Source: Kocuria tytonis
GTDB lineage: Bacteria; Actinomycetota; Actinomycetes; Actinomycetales; Micrococcaceae
DNA length: 64,000 nt
Direction of reading: 5' to 3'
NCBI RefSeq assembly: GCF_003226895.2
Contig: NZ_PNJG02000002.1
Location: 310,001-374,000, forward strand
Of the stretch, positions 8,508 through 16,439 are shown one piece after another. Below the pieces are notes generated by a model. The model was not told the DNA's origin, did no database searches, and was given only the letters and a program-made list of their open reading frames with translations. Position 1 is the stretch's first letter; each line of letters starts with the position of its first letter. A program made the position numbers and the translations under genes.

Positions 8508-8981
8508 ATGACTCTGCCCCGCCAGCCCGCACCCCAGCCCACCCAGCCCGGTGAGCCGGTGGGACCGGTCAAGGCGATCGGCAACTTCGTCCGCAAGGGG
8601 TTCCAGTTCTCAGGCAGGGCATCCCGCTCCGAATACTGGTGGATCGCGCTGTACTCGTTCCTGTTGTCCGGCGCAGCCGAGTACGCGACGTCCCAGAACG
8701 AGCACTGGGTGGAAGACTCCGGCGTTTTCGGCGGCGCCGCAGGACTGGTCATCGCCCTGGTCGTCCTGGCTGCGGCGATTCTCGTGGCCATCTTCAGCAG
8801 TGCCCTCACCGTGCGTCGGCTGCACGACATCAACTGTTCCGGATGGTGGTGGCTGCTGAATCTGTTCCTTTTCCTGGGGTCCCTCGCGCTGCTCATCATG
8901 GCTGCCCTGTCGCCGGACCCCCGCGGTGCGCGCTTCGACAACCCGAATCCCCGCAGGCCGCAGAACGGTGTGACCGCCTGA
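8508..8981 (+). CDS. DUF805 membrane protein, copy 1 of 3
   Basis: A 157-residue membrane protein. After a Pro/Gln-rich start come GPVKAIGNFVRKGFQFSGRA and SRSEYWWIALYSF, then three to four membrane segments, the conserved VRRLHDINCSGWWWL and the C-terminal DPRGARFDNP. The SRSEYWW and RRLHD motifs define DUF805, a family of unknown function common in bacteria. ATG 8508 is preceded by AGGAG. It is the first of three tandem paralogues on the same strand, separated by 103 and 119 bases. Confidence 0.9.
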   Translation: MTLPRQPAPQPTQPGEPVGPVKAIGNFVRKGFQFSGRASRSEYWWIALYSFLLSGAAEYATSQNEHWVEDSGVFGGAAGLVIALVVLAAAILVAIFSSALTVRRLHDINCSGWWWLLNLFLFLGSLALLIMAALSPDPRGARFDNPNPRRPQNGVTA

Positions 8982-9084
8982 GAACCGTCCATGCTTTCTT
9001 CGTGGTAGCGGCGATCACACCGCGCCGGTTCGGCCACCACCACCCCCGCTCCTCCGTGAGCCCATGACCAGACAGAGGAACACC

Positions 9085-9531
9085 ATGGCATTGCCCATCC
9101 AGTCCATGCTCCGCACCAGCCAGCCCGGCGAGCCCGTGGGGCCACTGGCAGCGGTCAGCACGTGTCTCCGCAAGGGGTTCCAGTTCTCCGGGCGGGCCTC
9201 CCGCTCCGAGTACTGGTGGATCACGCTGTATGTGATCCTCCTTTCAGCCGCCCAGCAGCTGTTGGAGAGCCGGTTGGCGAGGAGAAAGCCGAAACCGACG
9301 GAGCACCAGCGCGATGCCCGGCTGCTCCCCGTTCTCGGTGCGCTCGCGGGTGTCACCGCGCTGGTCACCTGCAACGTCTCGCTGTCCGTCCGCAGGCTGC
9401 ACGACGTGAACCGCTCCGGCTGGTGGTTCCTGCTGACCTTCATCCCGGGGCCGGGCACCATCGCACTGCTGGTCATGGCGGCGCTGCCCTCTAACCCCCG
9501 CGGAGCACGGTTCGACCGGCGCCGATCCTGA
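9085..9531 (+). CDS. DUF805 membrane protein, copy 2 of 3
   Basis: A 148-residue paralogue of its neighbours, with TSQPGEPVGPLAAVSTCLRK, SGRASRSEYWWITLY, VRRLHDVNRSGWWF and NPRGARFD. It differs from copies 1 and 3 in a charged loop (ESRLARRKPKPTEHQRDARL) between the first and second membrane segments. I start it at ATG 9085 behind AGAGGA, not at the ATG seven codons upstream, because the alignment with the other copies begins here. Confidence 0.9.
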   Translation: MALPIQSMLRTSQPGEPVGPLAAVSTCLRKGFQFSGRASRSEYWWITLYVILLSAAQQLLESRLARRKPKPTEHQRDARLLPVLGALAGVTALVTCNVSLSVRRLHDVNRSGWWFLLTFIPGPGTIALLVMAALPSNPRGARFDRRRS

Positions 9532-9650
9532 CACTCGAAGAACGACGGCGCAGCCCGTCCCGTGCGCACCGCACCTCACCAGGCCCATCCCCTTACGGGG
9601 TGCGCACCCGCCACTCACTCCACACTTTCAACTCACTCAGGAGCGGCATC

Positions 9651-10124
9651 ATGACCCTGCCCCACCAACCGGTCTACTACGACACCCAGCCCGGCGAGCA
9701 CGTGGGGCCGGTCAAGGCGATCGGCAACTTCCTGCGGAAGGGCACCACGTTCTCCGGGCGGGCCTCACGCTCCGAATACTGGTGGATCGCGCTCTGCATG
9801 GCCCTGCTGTCGGGGGCCTCCAGGCTCGCGGAGGACCGCGGGTACCTCGAGTGGCCGGACGTGGCCGGCGGGCTCGCCATCGTCCTGGCCGTGCTCGCAT
9901 TGGTGATGCTGCTGGCCGTGGCGCTGCTGTGCATCTTCTTCACGGCGCTGTCCGTCCGCCGCCTGCATGACTGCAACCTGTCCGGGCTGTGGTTCCTGCT
10001 GGTCCTTCTCCCGGGGCCGGGCCACATTGCGCTGCTCGTCATGGCGCTGCTGCCGCCGGATCCGCGCGGCATGCGCTTCGACCCGCAGCCGCGGCCCGCC
10101 CCCGCACTCGTCTCCCGGTTCTGA
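9651..10124 (+). CDS. DUF805 membrane protein, copy 3 of 3
   Basis: A 157-residue DUF805 protein starting at ATG 9651 after CAGGAG. It shares TQPGEHVGPVKAIGNFLRKG and SGRASRSEYWWIAL with copy 1, then VRRLHDCNLSGLWF and DPRGMRFDP. The first 45 residues are closer to copy 1 than to copy 2, which suggests either two duplication steps or gene conversion between the outer copies. Confidence 0.9.
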   Translation: MTLPHQPVYYDTQPGEHVGPVKAIGNFLRKGTTFSGRASRSEYWWIALCMALLSGASRLAEDRGYLEWPDVAGGLAIVLAVLALVMLLAVALLCIFFTALSVRRLHDCNLSGLWFLLVLLPGPGHIALLVMALLPPDPRGMRFDPQPRPAPALVSRF

Positions 10125-10233
10125 CACGCACACGCTCCCGGGCCGCACTCGCCGCAGTTGCACCGCCCGGGTGCGCACTCCCCCACGACGCGCCCCGGCC
10201 CGGATGCTTGCCCCACCCGCCCTCCCGTCCTAA

Positions 10234-10251
10234 AGTTCGGTATACCGAACT
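10234..10251. promoter_or_regulatory. Perfect 18-bp palindrome, probable MntR/DtxR-type operator
   Basis: AGTTCGGTATACCGAACT reads identically on both strands. It lies 30 bases before the start of the metal importer operon, where a repressor would block transcription. DtxR/MntR-family regulators bind palindromes of this size, and a member of that family is encoded 4.4 kb away at 14658-15344. The pairing of regulator and site is inference. Confidence 0.75.
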
Positions 10252-10280
10252 ATTGGATTCACCGTGGCGAAGGAGCAGAT

Positions 10281-11201
10281 GTGGCGGGACTCGTACGGGC
10301 ATGGCGAGCGGCAGTTGTGGCAGTGGCGGGAGCGCTCGCCCTGAGCGGCTGCGGGGCCGGGCCCCTCAAAGATGCGGCCTCCGACAGGCCCACCGTGCTG
10401 ACCACCTTCACCGTGCTCGCGGACATGACCTCCGCGGTGGCCGGGGACCACGTGAACGTGGAGTCCATCACCAAGCCGGGCGCGGAGATCCACGACTACG
10501 AGCCCACCCCGATGGACGTCACCAAGGCCGCCAAGGCGCAGCTGGTCCTGGACAACGGCCTGCACCTGGAGCAGTGGCTGGAACAGTTCACGTCCTCCGC
10601 GAACGTGCCCCACACGGTGGTCTCCGAGGACGTGGATCCCATGGACATCGCCGACGCCCCCGGGACCCCCAACCCGCACGCCTGGATGAGCCCCACCAAC
10701 GGGCAGCGCTACGTGGACAACATCGTCACCGCGCTGAGCGATCTGGACCCCGAGCACGCCGAGCAGTTCCGCGAGAACGGGGAGACGTACAAGGCGCAGC
10801 TCCACCAGATCGGCGCCGACCTGAAGAAGAAGCTGGACGCCCTGCCGCGCAACGAGCGCGCCCTGGTCACGTGCGAGGGGGCCTTCTCCTACCTGGCACG
10901 GGACGCCGGACTGAGCGAGAAGTACATCTGGCCGGTCAACGCGGAGCAGGAGGCCACCCCGCAGCAGGTGAGCTCCGCCATCGAGTTCGTGGACCGGCAC
11001 AGGGTGCCCGCCGTGTTCTGCGAGTCCACGGTCTCGGACAAGCCCATGAAACAGGTGGCGGAGGCCACCGGTGCCCACTACGGCGGAACGCTCTACGTGG
11101 ACTCCCTCTCGGAGCCGGACGGTCCCGTCCCCACCTACCTGGACCTGCTGCGCCACGACGCGGACACCATTGCCCGCGGCCTGTCCCGGGAGGAGCGGTG
11201 A
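10281..11201 (+). CDS. Metal ABC transporter substrate-binding lipoprotein (manganese/zinc type)
   Basis: A 306-residue cluster A-I (ZnuA/TroA/MntC) lipoprotein. From GTG 10281, preceded by AAGGAG, it has a lipoprotein signal with lipobox LSGC (Cys24). The metal-site segments GAEIHDYEPTPMD, NPHAWMSP and the later ESTVSDKPM are typical of the family, and no His-rich loop (a zinc-importer mark) is present, which leans towards manganese. It is the first gene of a three-gene importer and overlaps the ATPase gene by four bases (GTGA). Confidence 0.9.
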   Translation: MAGLVRAWRAAVVAVAGALALSGCGAGPLKDAASDRPTVLTTFTVLADMTSAVAGDHVNVESITKPGAEIHDYEPTPMDVTKAAKAQLVLDNGLHLEQWLEQFTSSANVPHTVVSEDVDPMDIADAPGTPNPHAWMSPTNGQRYVDNIVTALSDLDPEHAEQFRENGETYKAQLHQIGADLKKKLDALPRNERALVTCEGAFSYLARDAGLSEKYIWPVNAEQEATPQQVSSAIEFVDRHRVPAVFCESTVSDKPMKQVAEATGAHYGGTLYVDSLSEPDGPVPTYLDLLRHDADTIARGLSREER

Positions 11202-12028
11202 CGCCGGCGATCCGGGCGCGCGGCGTCGTCGTCGACTACGGCAGCGTGCGCGCCCTGGACGGCGTGGACCTGGAGATCACGGCCGGGCACGTGACGGGGC
11301 TCGTGGGGATGAACGGTTCCGGGAAGTCCACGCTGTTCAAGGCGCTCATGGGAACGGTTCGGCTCGACGCCGGCGAGGTGCGGCTGCACGGGATGGACCC
11401 GAGGTCGGCCCGGAAGCAGGGCGTGGTGGGGTACGTGCCGCAGAGCGAGGACGTGGACTGGGCGTTCCCGCTGTCCGTGCGGGACGTGGTCATGACCGGG
11501 CGCTACGGACACATGGGGTTCACCCGTCGGGCGCGCCCCGTGGACCGGGACGCCGTGGCCGACGCCCTGGACCGCGTGGAGCTCACCGAGCTGGCCGGGC
11601 GGCAGATCGGGCAGCTCTCCGGCGGGCAGCGCAAGCGCGTGTTCGTGGCGCGGGCGATCGCCCAGGGTGCGCGGATCATGCTCCTGGACGAGCCGTTCGC
11701 GGGCGTTGACAAGCGCAGCGAGGCGACCATCGTGCGGCTGCTGCACGAGCTCGCCGCGCAGGGCTGCGCCGTGGTGGTGGCCACCCACGACCTGCAGGCG
11801 CTGCCGTCGCTCGCGCGGGACGTGGTGCTGCTGCGCCGGCACGTGCTGTTCCACGGTCCGGTCGCGGAGGGGCTCGCCCCGGAGCACCTGGCGCGCACCT
11901 TCGGGCTGGACGTCCTCTCCCGTCCCGCGGACCCGTCCGACGGCTCCGCACGGGACGACGACGACGCCGCCCCCGCGGACCGCACGCCGCTCACCACCGA
12001 CACCCCGCACCGAGGAGGCCGCCCATGA
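11198..12028 (+). CDS. Metal ABC transporter ATP-binding protein
   Basis: A 276-residue ATPase with Walker A GMNGSGKST, signature LSGGQRKR, Walker B IMLLDEPFAGVD and the switch THD. The stretch VPQSEDVDWAFPLSVRDVV is characteristic of manganese/iron importers of the TroB/MntB/SitB type. GTG 11198 overlaps the preceding stop as GTGA and follows AGGAG. The last 30 or so residues (ARDDDDAAPADRTPL onwards) form an acidic low-complexity tail that contains a copy of the window's 11-mer repeat and is not part of the usual domain. Confidence 0.92.
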   Translation: MTPAIRARGVVVDYGSVRALDGVDLEITAGHVTGLVGMNGSGKSTLFKALMGTVRLDAGEVRLHGMDPRSARKQGVVGYVPQSEDVDWAFPLSVRDVVMTGRYGHMGFTRRARPVDRDAVADALDRVELTELAGRQIGQLSGGQRKRVFVARAIAQGARIMLLDEPFAGVDKRSEATIVRLLHELAAQGCAVVVATHDLQALPSLARDVVLLRRHVLFHGPVAEGLAPEHLARTFGLDVLSRPADPSDGSARDDDDAAPADRTPLTTDTPHRGGRP

Positions 12029-12894
12029 GCATGCTGGATCTGCTCGCCCAGCCGCTGGAGTACGAGTTCATGCTGCGCGCGCTGGTCACCACCGTGGCGG
12101 CGGCGTCCGTGTGCGCGGTGCTCTCGTGCTGGCTGGTGCTCGTGGGGTGGTCGCTCATGGGGGACGCCGTGTCCCACGCGGTGCTGCCCGGCGTGGTGCT
12201 CGCCTACATCCTGGGCATCCCGTTCACCGTGGGGGCGCTGATTGCGGGCGTGCTCGCGGTGGTGCTGATCGGCGGGCTGCGCGGGACCAGCAGGATCAAG
12301 GAGGACGCATCGATCGGGATCGTGTTCACGTCCCTGTTCGCGCTCGGTCTGGTGCTCATCTCGGTCACGCCCAGCCAGACGAACCTCTCCCACATCATCT
12401 TCGGCAACGTGCTGGGCATTTCCGCGGCGGAGCAGCTGCAGATCTGCGCGCTGGCGGTCGTGGCGCTGGTGATCATGGTGCTCAAGCGCCGCGACCTCAC
12501 CCTCTACGCGTTCGACCCGCAGCACGCCCACGCGATCGGGCTGTCCCCCCGGCTGCTGGGTGCGCTGCTGCTCGGGCTGCTCGCGGTGACCTCGGTGGCC
12601 GCCCTGCAGGTGGTGGGGGTGGTGCTCGTGGTGGCCATGCTCATCATCCCCGGAGCCACCGCGCACCTGCTCACCGACCGGTTCGGCGCCATGCTGGTGA
12701 TCGCGCCCTGCATCTCGGCCGCCGCCGCGGTGCTGGGGATCTACCTCAGCTACTGGCTCAACGCCTCACCGGGCGGACTGGTGGTGCTGGTGCACGCGGC
12801 GGTCTTCGCGCTCGCGTACCTGCTCAGCCCCGCGCACGGGGTGCTGGGCAGCAGACTCGCCGCACGACGTCGCCGGCGGGCGTTGGTGGGGTAG
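12025..12894 (+). CDS. Metal ABC transporter permease
   Basis: A 289-residue permease of the ABC-3 family with eight to nine membrane segments. It contains GDAVSHAVLPGVVLAYILGI, FTSLFALGLVLISV and VGVVLVVAMLIIPGATA, the conserved features of manganese/zinc permeases. ATG 12025 overlaps the ATPase stop (ATGA), so the three proteins are translationally coupled. A weak hairpin follows at 12900-12917. Confidence 0.92.
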   Translation: MSMLDLLAQPLEYEFMLRALVTTVAAASVCAVLSCWLVLVGWSLMGDAVSHAVLPGVVLAYILGIPFTVGALIAGVLAVVLIGGLRGTSRIKEDASIGIVFTSLFALGLVLISVTPSQTNLSHIIFGNVLGISAAEQLQICALAVVALVIMVLKRRDLTLYAFDPQHAHAIGLSPRLLGALLLGLLAVTSVAALQVVGVVLVVAMLIIPGATAHLLTDRFGAMLVIAPCISAAAAVLGIYLSYWLNASPGGLVVLVHAAVFALAYLLSPAHGVLGSRLAARRRRRALVG

Positions 12895-12899
12895 GGCGC

Positions 12900-12917
12900 C
12901 TCCGCGCTCGGGCGGAG
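12900..12917 (+). terminator. Short hairpin after the metal importer operon
   Basis: CTCCGC (12900-12905) pairs with GCGGAG (12912-12917), six bases past the permease stop, with no U-tract. A weak terminator candidate only. Confidence 0.3.
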
Positions 12918-13027
12918 TTCGGGCCGGTCCAGCGGTGTCCCGCGCCCTCCCCCTGCGCCGCGAGACCCGCTTGCGCGCGTCGAGCAGGCGTCGATTCCGG
13001 TCGCTCCACGGACCCCGAGCGGCAGCG

Positions 13028-13642
13028 CTATGAACTTCGGCCCTGCCCCTGGGCGGCACGTTTCCGTTCCTGCTGCCGGGCGTAGTAGGCACGGGACCGG
13101 TTCCGGTCCCCGCAGTCGCTGGTGACGCACCAGCGCCGGTTCCGCCGGGGTGACGTGTCGAGGTACACCCACCCGCAGGTGGCGTCCTCGCACTGGTGGA
13201 GCCGGTCGAGGTCGTCGCGGCTCATGAGATCCATCAGGCCGCGCGTGATGCGGTGGCGGGCAGTCGCCATCGTGAGCTCGTTGTCGGACCAGCGCCAGCC
13301 GGCGCCGTGGCGGGACAGGTGGGAGTGCCCCAGGGTGGTCCGGTAGGCGGTGGCAATGGCCTCCGCCGCGTACTCGTCACCGTGGAACAGTGCCTCGTAG
13401 ACCCGCTCGCGCAGCGCGACGACCCGATCCAGTTCAGCGGCGGCGGTGCGCGGATCCTCTCCGGCAAGAGCCTGGAGCTGTTCCTGCTCAGTCGCATCGA
13501 GCAGCCCGGACTCCCGGCACCACGTAAGCACGCGGTCGTAGGAGGTCAGATCCTCCTCCCGCCCGGGGCCGCCGAGCCGCCACTCCACGGTGTTGACCAA
13601 ATCGAGCATCCGGTCGCCCGCGATGTGGCTGAACTCCGTCAT
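13028..13642 (-). CDS. CGNR zinc-finger / ABATE-domain regulator
   Basis: A 204-residue protein. The N-terminal half (residues 1-130) is an ABATE-like ligand-binding domain beginning with AGDRMLDLVNTVEW. The C-terminal half is a zinc-binding domain with CEDATCGWVYLDTSPRRNRR then WCVTSDCGDRNRSRAYYAR: two Cys pairs with the consensus CGNR present as CGDRNR. Actinobacterial members are presumed stress-responsive transcription factors. ATG 13642 follows GGAGGGTGC. It is divergent from a VOC gene, with four regularly spaced half-sites between them. Confidence 0.88.
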   Translation of the reverse strand: MTEFSHIAGDRMLDLVNTVEWRLGGPGREEDLTSYDRVLTWCRESGLLDATEQEQLQALAGEDPRTAAAELDRVVALRERVYEALFHGDEYAAEAIATAYRTTLGHSHLSRHGAGWRWSDNELTMATARHRITRGLMDLMSRDDLDRLHQCEDATCGWVYLDTSPRRNRRWCVTSDCGDRNRSRAYYARQQERKRAAQGQGRSS

Positions 13643-13650
13643 GCACCCTC

Positions 13651-13729
13651 CTCACAGACACGTCAAGTCTTGCATGTGAGGGTGATCCGGGCTTGACTCT
13701 CACAGGTAAGCGCTTTTTCACCCGTGAGA
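13651..13729. promoter_or_regulatory. Array of four CTCACA/TGTGAG half-sites between divergent genes
   Basis: Half-sites lie at 13651 (CTCACA), 13675 (TGTGAG), 13699 (CTCACA) and 13724 (GTGAGA), alternating in orientation at steps of 24, 24 and 25 bases. They form two inverted repeats facing each other. The array fills the gap between the CGNR regulator and the VOC gene, so control of one or both by the CGNR protein is a reasonable inference. Confidence 0.5.
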
Positions 13730-13792
13730 AATACTCTCGGCCACCGCCGTCCACCGGCGCACCACCCCGCCGCACGAGAAAGAGACCCCCTC

Positions 13793-14146
13793 ATGTCGCT
13801 ACGCCTGTCGCACACCACCTGGGACGCCATCGACCCGCACACCGTCGCCGAGTTCTGGCGCGAGCTCACGAACTGGGCGATCCACGAACCCGGCTGCTAC
13901 CACCCGGGCTCCGACGAGTGCTACCTGGTGACCCCCGAGGGCTACATCGTGCTCTTCTTCAGGGTGCCGGACGCCAAGAAGGTGAAGAACCGGGCCCACA
14001 TGGACCTCGTCCCCCAGGGAGCCTCCCAGGAGGCGGAGATCGCGCGGGCCCTCCGCCTGGGAGCGGTCATGGTCGACGACCGCCGCCACGACCTGGGCTG
14101 GGCCGTCATGGCGGATCCCGAGGGCAACGAGTTCTGCATCCTCTGA
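13793..14146 (+). CDS. VOC-family (glyoxalase-like) protein
   Basis: A 117-residue single-domain VOC protein: LRLSHTTWDAIDPHTVAEFW, then YIVLFFRVPDAKKVKNRAHM, and the ending MADPEGNEFCIL, which is the usual final strand with the metal-ligand Glu. Such proteins act as glyoxalases, dioxygenase-like enzymes or drug-binding proteins; substrate unknown. I start it at ATG 13793. It is divergent from the CGNR regulator and probably its target. Confidence 0.82.
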   Translation: MSLRLSHTTWDAIDPHTVAEFWRELTNWAIHEPGCYHPGSDECYLVTPEGYIVLFFRVPDAKKVKNRAHMDLVPQGASQEAEIARALRLGAVMVDDRRHDLGWAVMADPEGNEFCIL

Positions 14147-14252
14147 CCCGGGGTCGGTGCCGAGGGGTGCCCGACGTCCACGGGGAAGCGGGTCTCAGCG
14201 CCCGTTCCCTCAGACCTGTCCACCGAAGACCAATTCGTAATACGCTTATGCC

Positions 14253-14501
14253 ATGGAGACGGTGAACGGCGTCCCGGTGACGGACGAGATGATCCAGGAG
14301 TGGGCAGACGAGGCGGAGCGCGGCTACGACGTGGAGACACTGCGCAAGCGTGGCCGCAAACCCCTGGGAGACGGCCCGGCACGGGTGGTCCCGGTGCGTC
14401 TCGACAACTCGTTGCTGGCTGCGCTGGACGCGCGGGCCGAAGAAGAGCACCTCAGCCGCTCCAGTGTCATCCGCGCGGCACTGCGCTCCTACGTGGCGTA
14501 G
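14253..14501 (+). CDS. Ribbon-helix-helix antitoxin-like protein
   Basis: An 82-residue protein. The C-terminal part ARVVPVRLDNSLLAALDARA and EEHLSRSSVIRAALRSYVA is a CopG/Arc-type RHH DNA-binding domain. The N-terminal half (METVNGVPVTDEMIQEWADE, then ERGYDVETLRKRGRKPLG) is what is seen in actinobacterial RHH antitoxins paired with a small toxin gene directly downstream. Here the partner is only a fragment, so it is an orphan antitoxin. A TAATAC or TACGCT -10-like box lies just upstream. Confidence 0.8.
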   Translation: METVNGVPVTDEMIQEWADEAERGYDVETLRKRGRKPLGDGPARVVPVRLDNSLLAALDARAEEEHLSRSSVIRAALRSYVA

Positions 14502-14626
14502 AGATCAACGGAACGGCGCTCAAGCACGGCATCTCTGAAGAGGACATCCTCCACGCTGCGACCAACAAGGTCTTCGAGAGCGATCTGGACGAGGGCCGTG
14601 GCCGAACTGGTGTGCACATCCCTTGA
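14498..14626 (+). pseudogene. Truncated toxin partner of the RHH antitoxin
   Basis: Directly overlapping the antitoxin stop, one frame reads VEINGTALKHGISEEDILHA then ATNKVFESDLDEGRGRTGVH and stops at TGA 14624-14626, after only 42 codons. The KHG.S.EDI.HA opening is that of small toxin-like proteins (about 85-90 residues) encoded behind such antitoxins. No ATG, GTG or TTG sits at the expected start; the position holds GTA. Both the missing start and the early stop say the toxin is dead. Confidence 0.6.
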
Positions 14627-14657
14627 ACGTTCCGGGGGCACTTCCGACCCCCTCCTG

Positions 14658-15344
14658 TCAGGGCCCAGTCCCCGCCAGCGAGACCCACACCGCGTCGGTG
14701 GCGGTCTGGCCGAGCGCGACGCTGTGGGCGCCGTCGTCGAGCACTGCCTCGACCGACCCGGAGTACGGGCCGCCCGAGCGGATGTCCAGGGGCACGCCCA
14801 CGCCGATGCCGTTGTCCTCGAAGAACCGCAGCAGCTGCGAGTCCCGGTCCGAGATCCGCTCCACCCGCACGCGGGCGCCGTGAGGAACCGTGGAGAGGGA
14901 CACGGCGTCGGGCGCGGTGATGCTGCCGTCCCTGGCGGGGATGGGGTCCCCGTGGGGGTCGCGGGCGGGGTGGCCCAGGAGGTCGTCCAGGCGGTCGATC
15001 ATGAAGTCCGACGCCGCGTGCTCCAGATGCTCCGCCTCGGCGTGGACCTGGTCCCAGCGGTAGCCGAGCATCTCCACCAGGAATGTCTCGATCAGCCGGT
15101 GCCGGCGGACCATCTCCACGGCGAGAGCGCGGCCCCGCTCCGTGAGTTCAATGGCCCCGTACGGGCTGTGCGCCACGAGCCCCTGCTCGGTGAGCTTCTT
15201 CAGCGCATCCGAGACGGTGGACGCGCGCAGTCTCACTGTCTGGGCGACCGCGGACGTGGTGACGGGTTCGGCGGACCACTCCCCCAGGTTCCAGATGGCC
15301 CTCAGGTAGTTCTGCTGGCTCACCGAGAGCTTCGCGACGGACAT
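14658..15344 (-). CDS. DtxR/MntR-family metal-dependent transcriptional regulator
   Basis: A 228-residue regulator starting at ATG 15344 (MSVAKLSVSQQNYLRAIWNL). The winged helix covers about 1-65, the metal-binding and dimer region follows (MVRRHRLIETFLVEMLGYRW, EAEHLEHAASDFMIDRLDDL, with His and Glu ligands), and a C-terminal FeoA/SH3-like domain fills the last 70 residues. This architecture fits IdeR/MntR-type repressors that use Mn2+ or Fe2+ as co-repressor. The importer at 10281-12894, with its 18-bp palindrome, is the obvious target. Confidence 0.9.
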   Translation of the reverse strand: MSVAKLSVSQQNYLRAIWNLGEWSAEPVTTSAVAQTVRLRASTVSDALKKLTEQGLVAHSPYGAIELTERGRALAVEMVRRHRLIETFLVEMLGYRWDQVHAEAEHLEHAASDFMIDRLDDLLGHPARDPHGDPIPARDGSITAPDAVSLSTVPHGARVRVERISDRDSQLLRFFEDNGIGVGVPLDIRSGGPYSGSVEAVLDDGAHSVALGQTATDAVWVSLAGTGP

Positions 15345-15354
15345 GACTGGGAGA

Positions 15355-15918
15355 CTAACAAAGCTCCGTTGCCCCGGATTGCCGACCGGTGGACCGCGGA
15401 GCAGCACCGACAGCGGAACGGTCCAGGGAGAACTGCCGGTAGTGCGTGGGGCGGCCGAGGTAGGTCGACGGCGCACCACGCCCGGTCTCGACCATTCCCA
15501 GCCGCTGCAGGATCCGCACCGAAGCGACGTTCGCGTCCAGCGCCTCCGCCCAGACCGTCTCCAGCCCCATGATCTCGAACATGTGGTGGACACCGGCCTG
15601 CGCGGCCGCCAGGCCCAGCCCCTTGCCCCATGCGGCGCTCGGGCCGATGACGTATCCCAGCTCACGCCGGGTGGGCTCAGTGCCCTGAACATCTGCGTAG
15701 CCCACGAGCACCCCGTCGCACCAGGCGCTCAACCGCAGGAGATCCGCGGGTGGAGCCGTGTTCAGCCGCCGCAGGAAGGCGGCGCGTTCGGCCACCGGGA
15801 CTCCTTCGGACCATTCTGCGGCGCGGCAGAAGAGGTCGTCGGATCCCCAGCGAGCGCAGAGCTCCGCGTCCGCCGCCGTGGCGGTTCGCAGCTCCACGAG
15901 GGGTGGCGTGGGCGTCAT
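15355..15918 (-). CDS. GNAT-family N-acetyltransferase
   Basis: A 187-residue RimJ/RimL-like acetyltransferase: PLVELRTATAADAELCARWG, the acetyl-CoA binding segment YVIGPSAAWGKGLGLAAAQA and the C-terminal LDANVASVRILQRLGMVETG. Substrate unknown. It lies 10 bases upstream of the DtxR-type regulator on the same strand, so the two may be co-transcribed. ATG 15918 is the most likely start. Confidence 0.85.
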   Translation of the reverse strand: MTPTPPLVELRTATAADAELCARWGSDDLFCRAAEWSEGVPVAERAAFLRRLNTAPPADLLRLSAWCDGVLVGYADVQGTEPTRRELGYVIGPSAAWGKGLGLAAAQAGVHHMFEIMGLETVWAEALDANVASVRILQRLGMVETGRGAPSTYLGRPTHYRQFSLDRSAVGAAPRSTGRQSGATELC

Positions 15919-16073
15919 GTCCCCATGATGCTCGCCTAGACCGCCTGAGCGCGGAAAAGTCGCAATGTGCTTCCTACGGCAGCACCGGAGGTCCCGAAGA
16001 TTCGGGAGGCGGTACCGTGGGCATCCGGGCGGTCCCCGCCGCCTGAGTCTCGGCCCTGGAAGGTGGAATCGCA

Positions 16074-16334
16074 ATGTCGCACGAACGCACCACGCCCCCC
16101 CCCGCCCCCGGGAAACACCGGATACATCCCGCAGTCCCCTGGGCCCTGTTTGTCGTTGCCCTGGCCATCCTGATCGTGGGGACAGTGTTGGACAGTCCCG
16201 TCTGGACACTGTCCGCTCCCGTAGCAGCGGGCGGAGCCATTACCGGGGGCCTCTCCCAGGACTATCTGCCCATGGTCCTCTGCATCCTGGTGGCGTCCGT
16301 GTTCGTCTTGGGCATGCTGATCTTCGCGCCCTAG
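16074..16334 (+). CDS. Small membrane protein of unknown function
   Basis: An 86-residue protein beginning at ATG 16074 behind GGAAGGTGG. A basic, Pro-rich start is followed by two hydrophobic segments (about residues 20-40 and 64-84) joined by a small loop containing AAGGAITGGLSQDY. Nothing identifies a family. The strong ribosome site and membrane pattern make it a credible gene. Confidence 0.6.
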   Translation: MSHERTTPPPAPGKHRIHPAVPWALFVVALAILIVGTVLDSPVWTLSAPVAAGGAITGGLSQDYLPMVLCILVASVFVLGMLIFAP

Positions 16335-16439
16335 CTGCTACGGGCACAAGGGGTCTCCCCCCTTCTCACCACTGATGGGCGACGATTCCCACCTGGCCAC
16401 ACCGGCGGAACGGGGCACACCGCGCATCACCGGGTCGGC

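Noticed and set aside
6287-8554. A 755-codon open frame on + across the GH15 gene
   Set aside because: Same type of antisense shadow; the GH15 protein on the other strand has clear family motifs.
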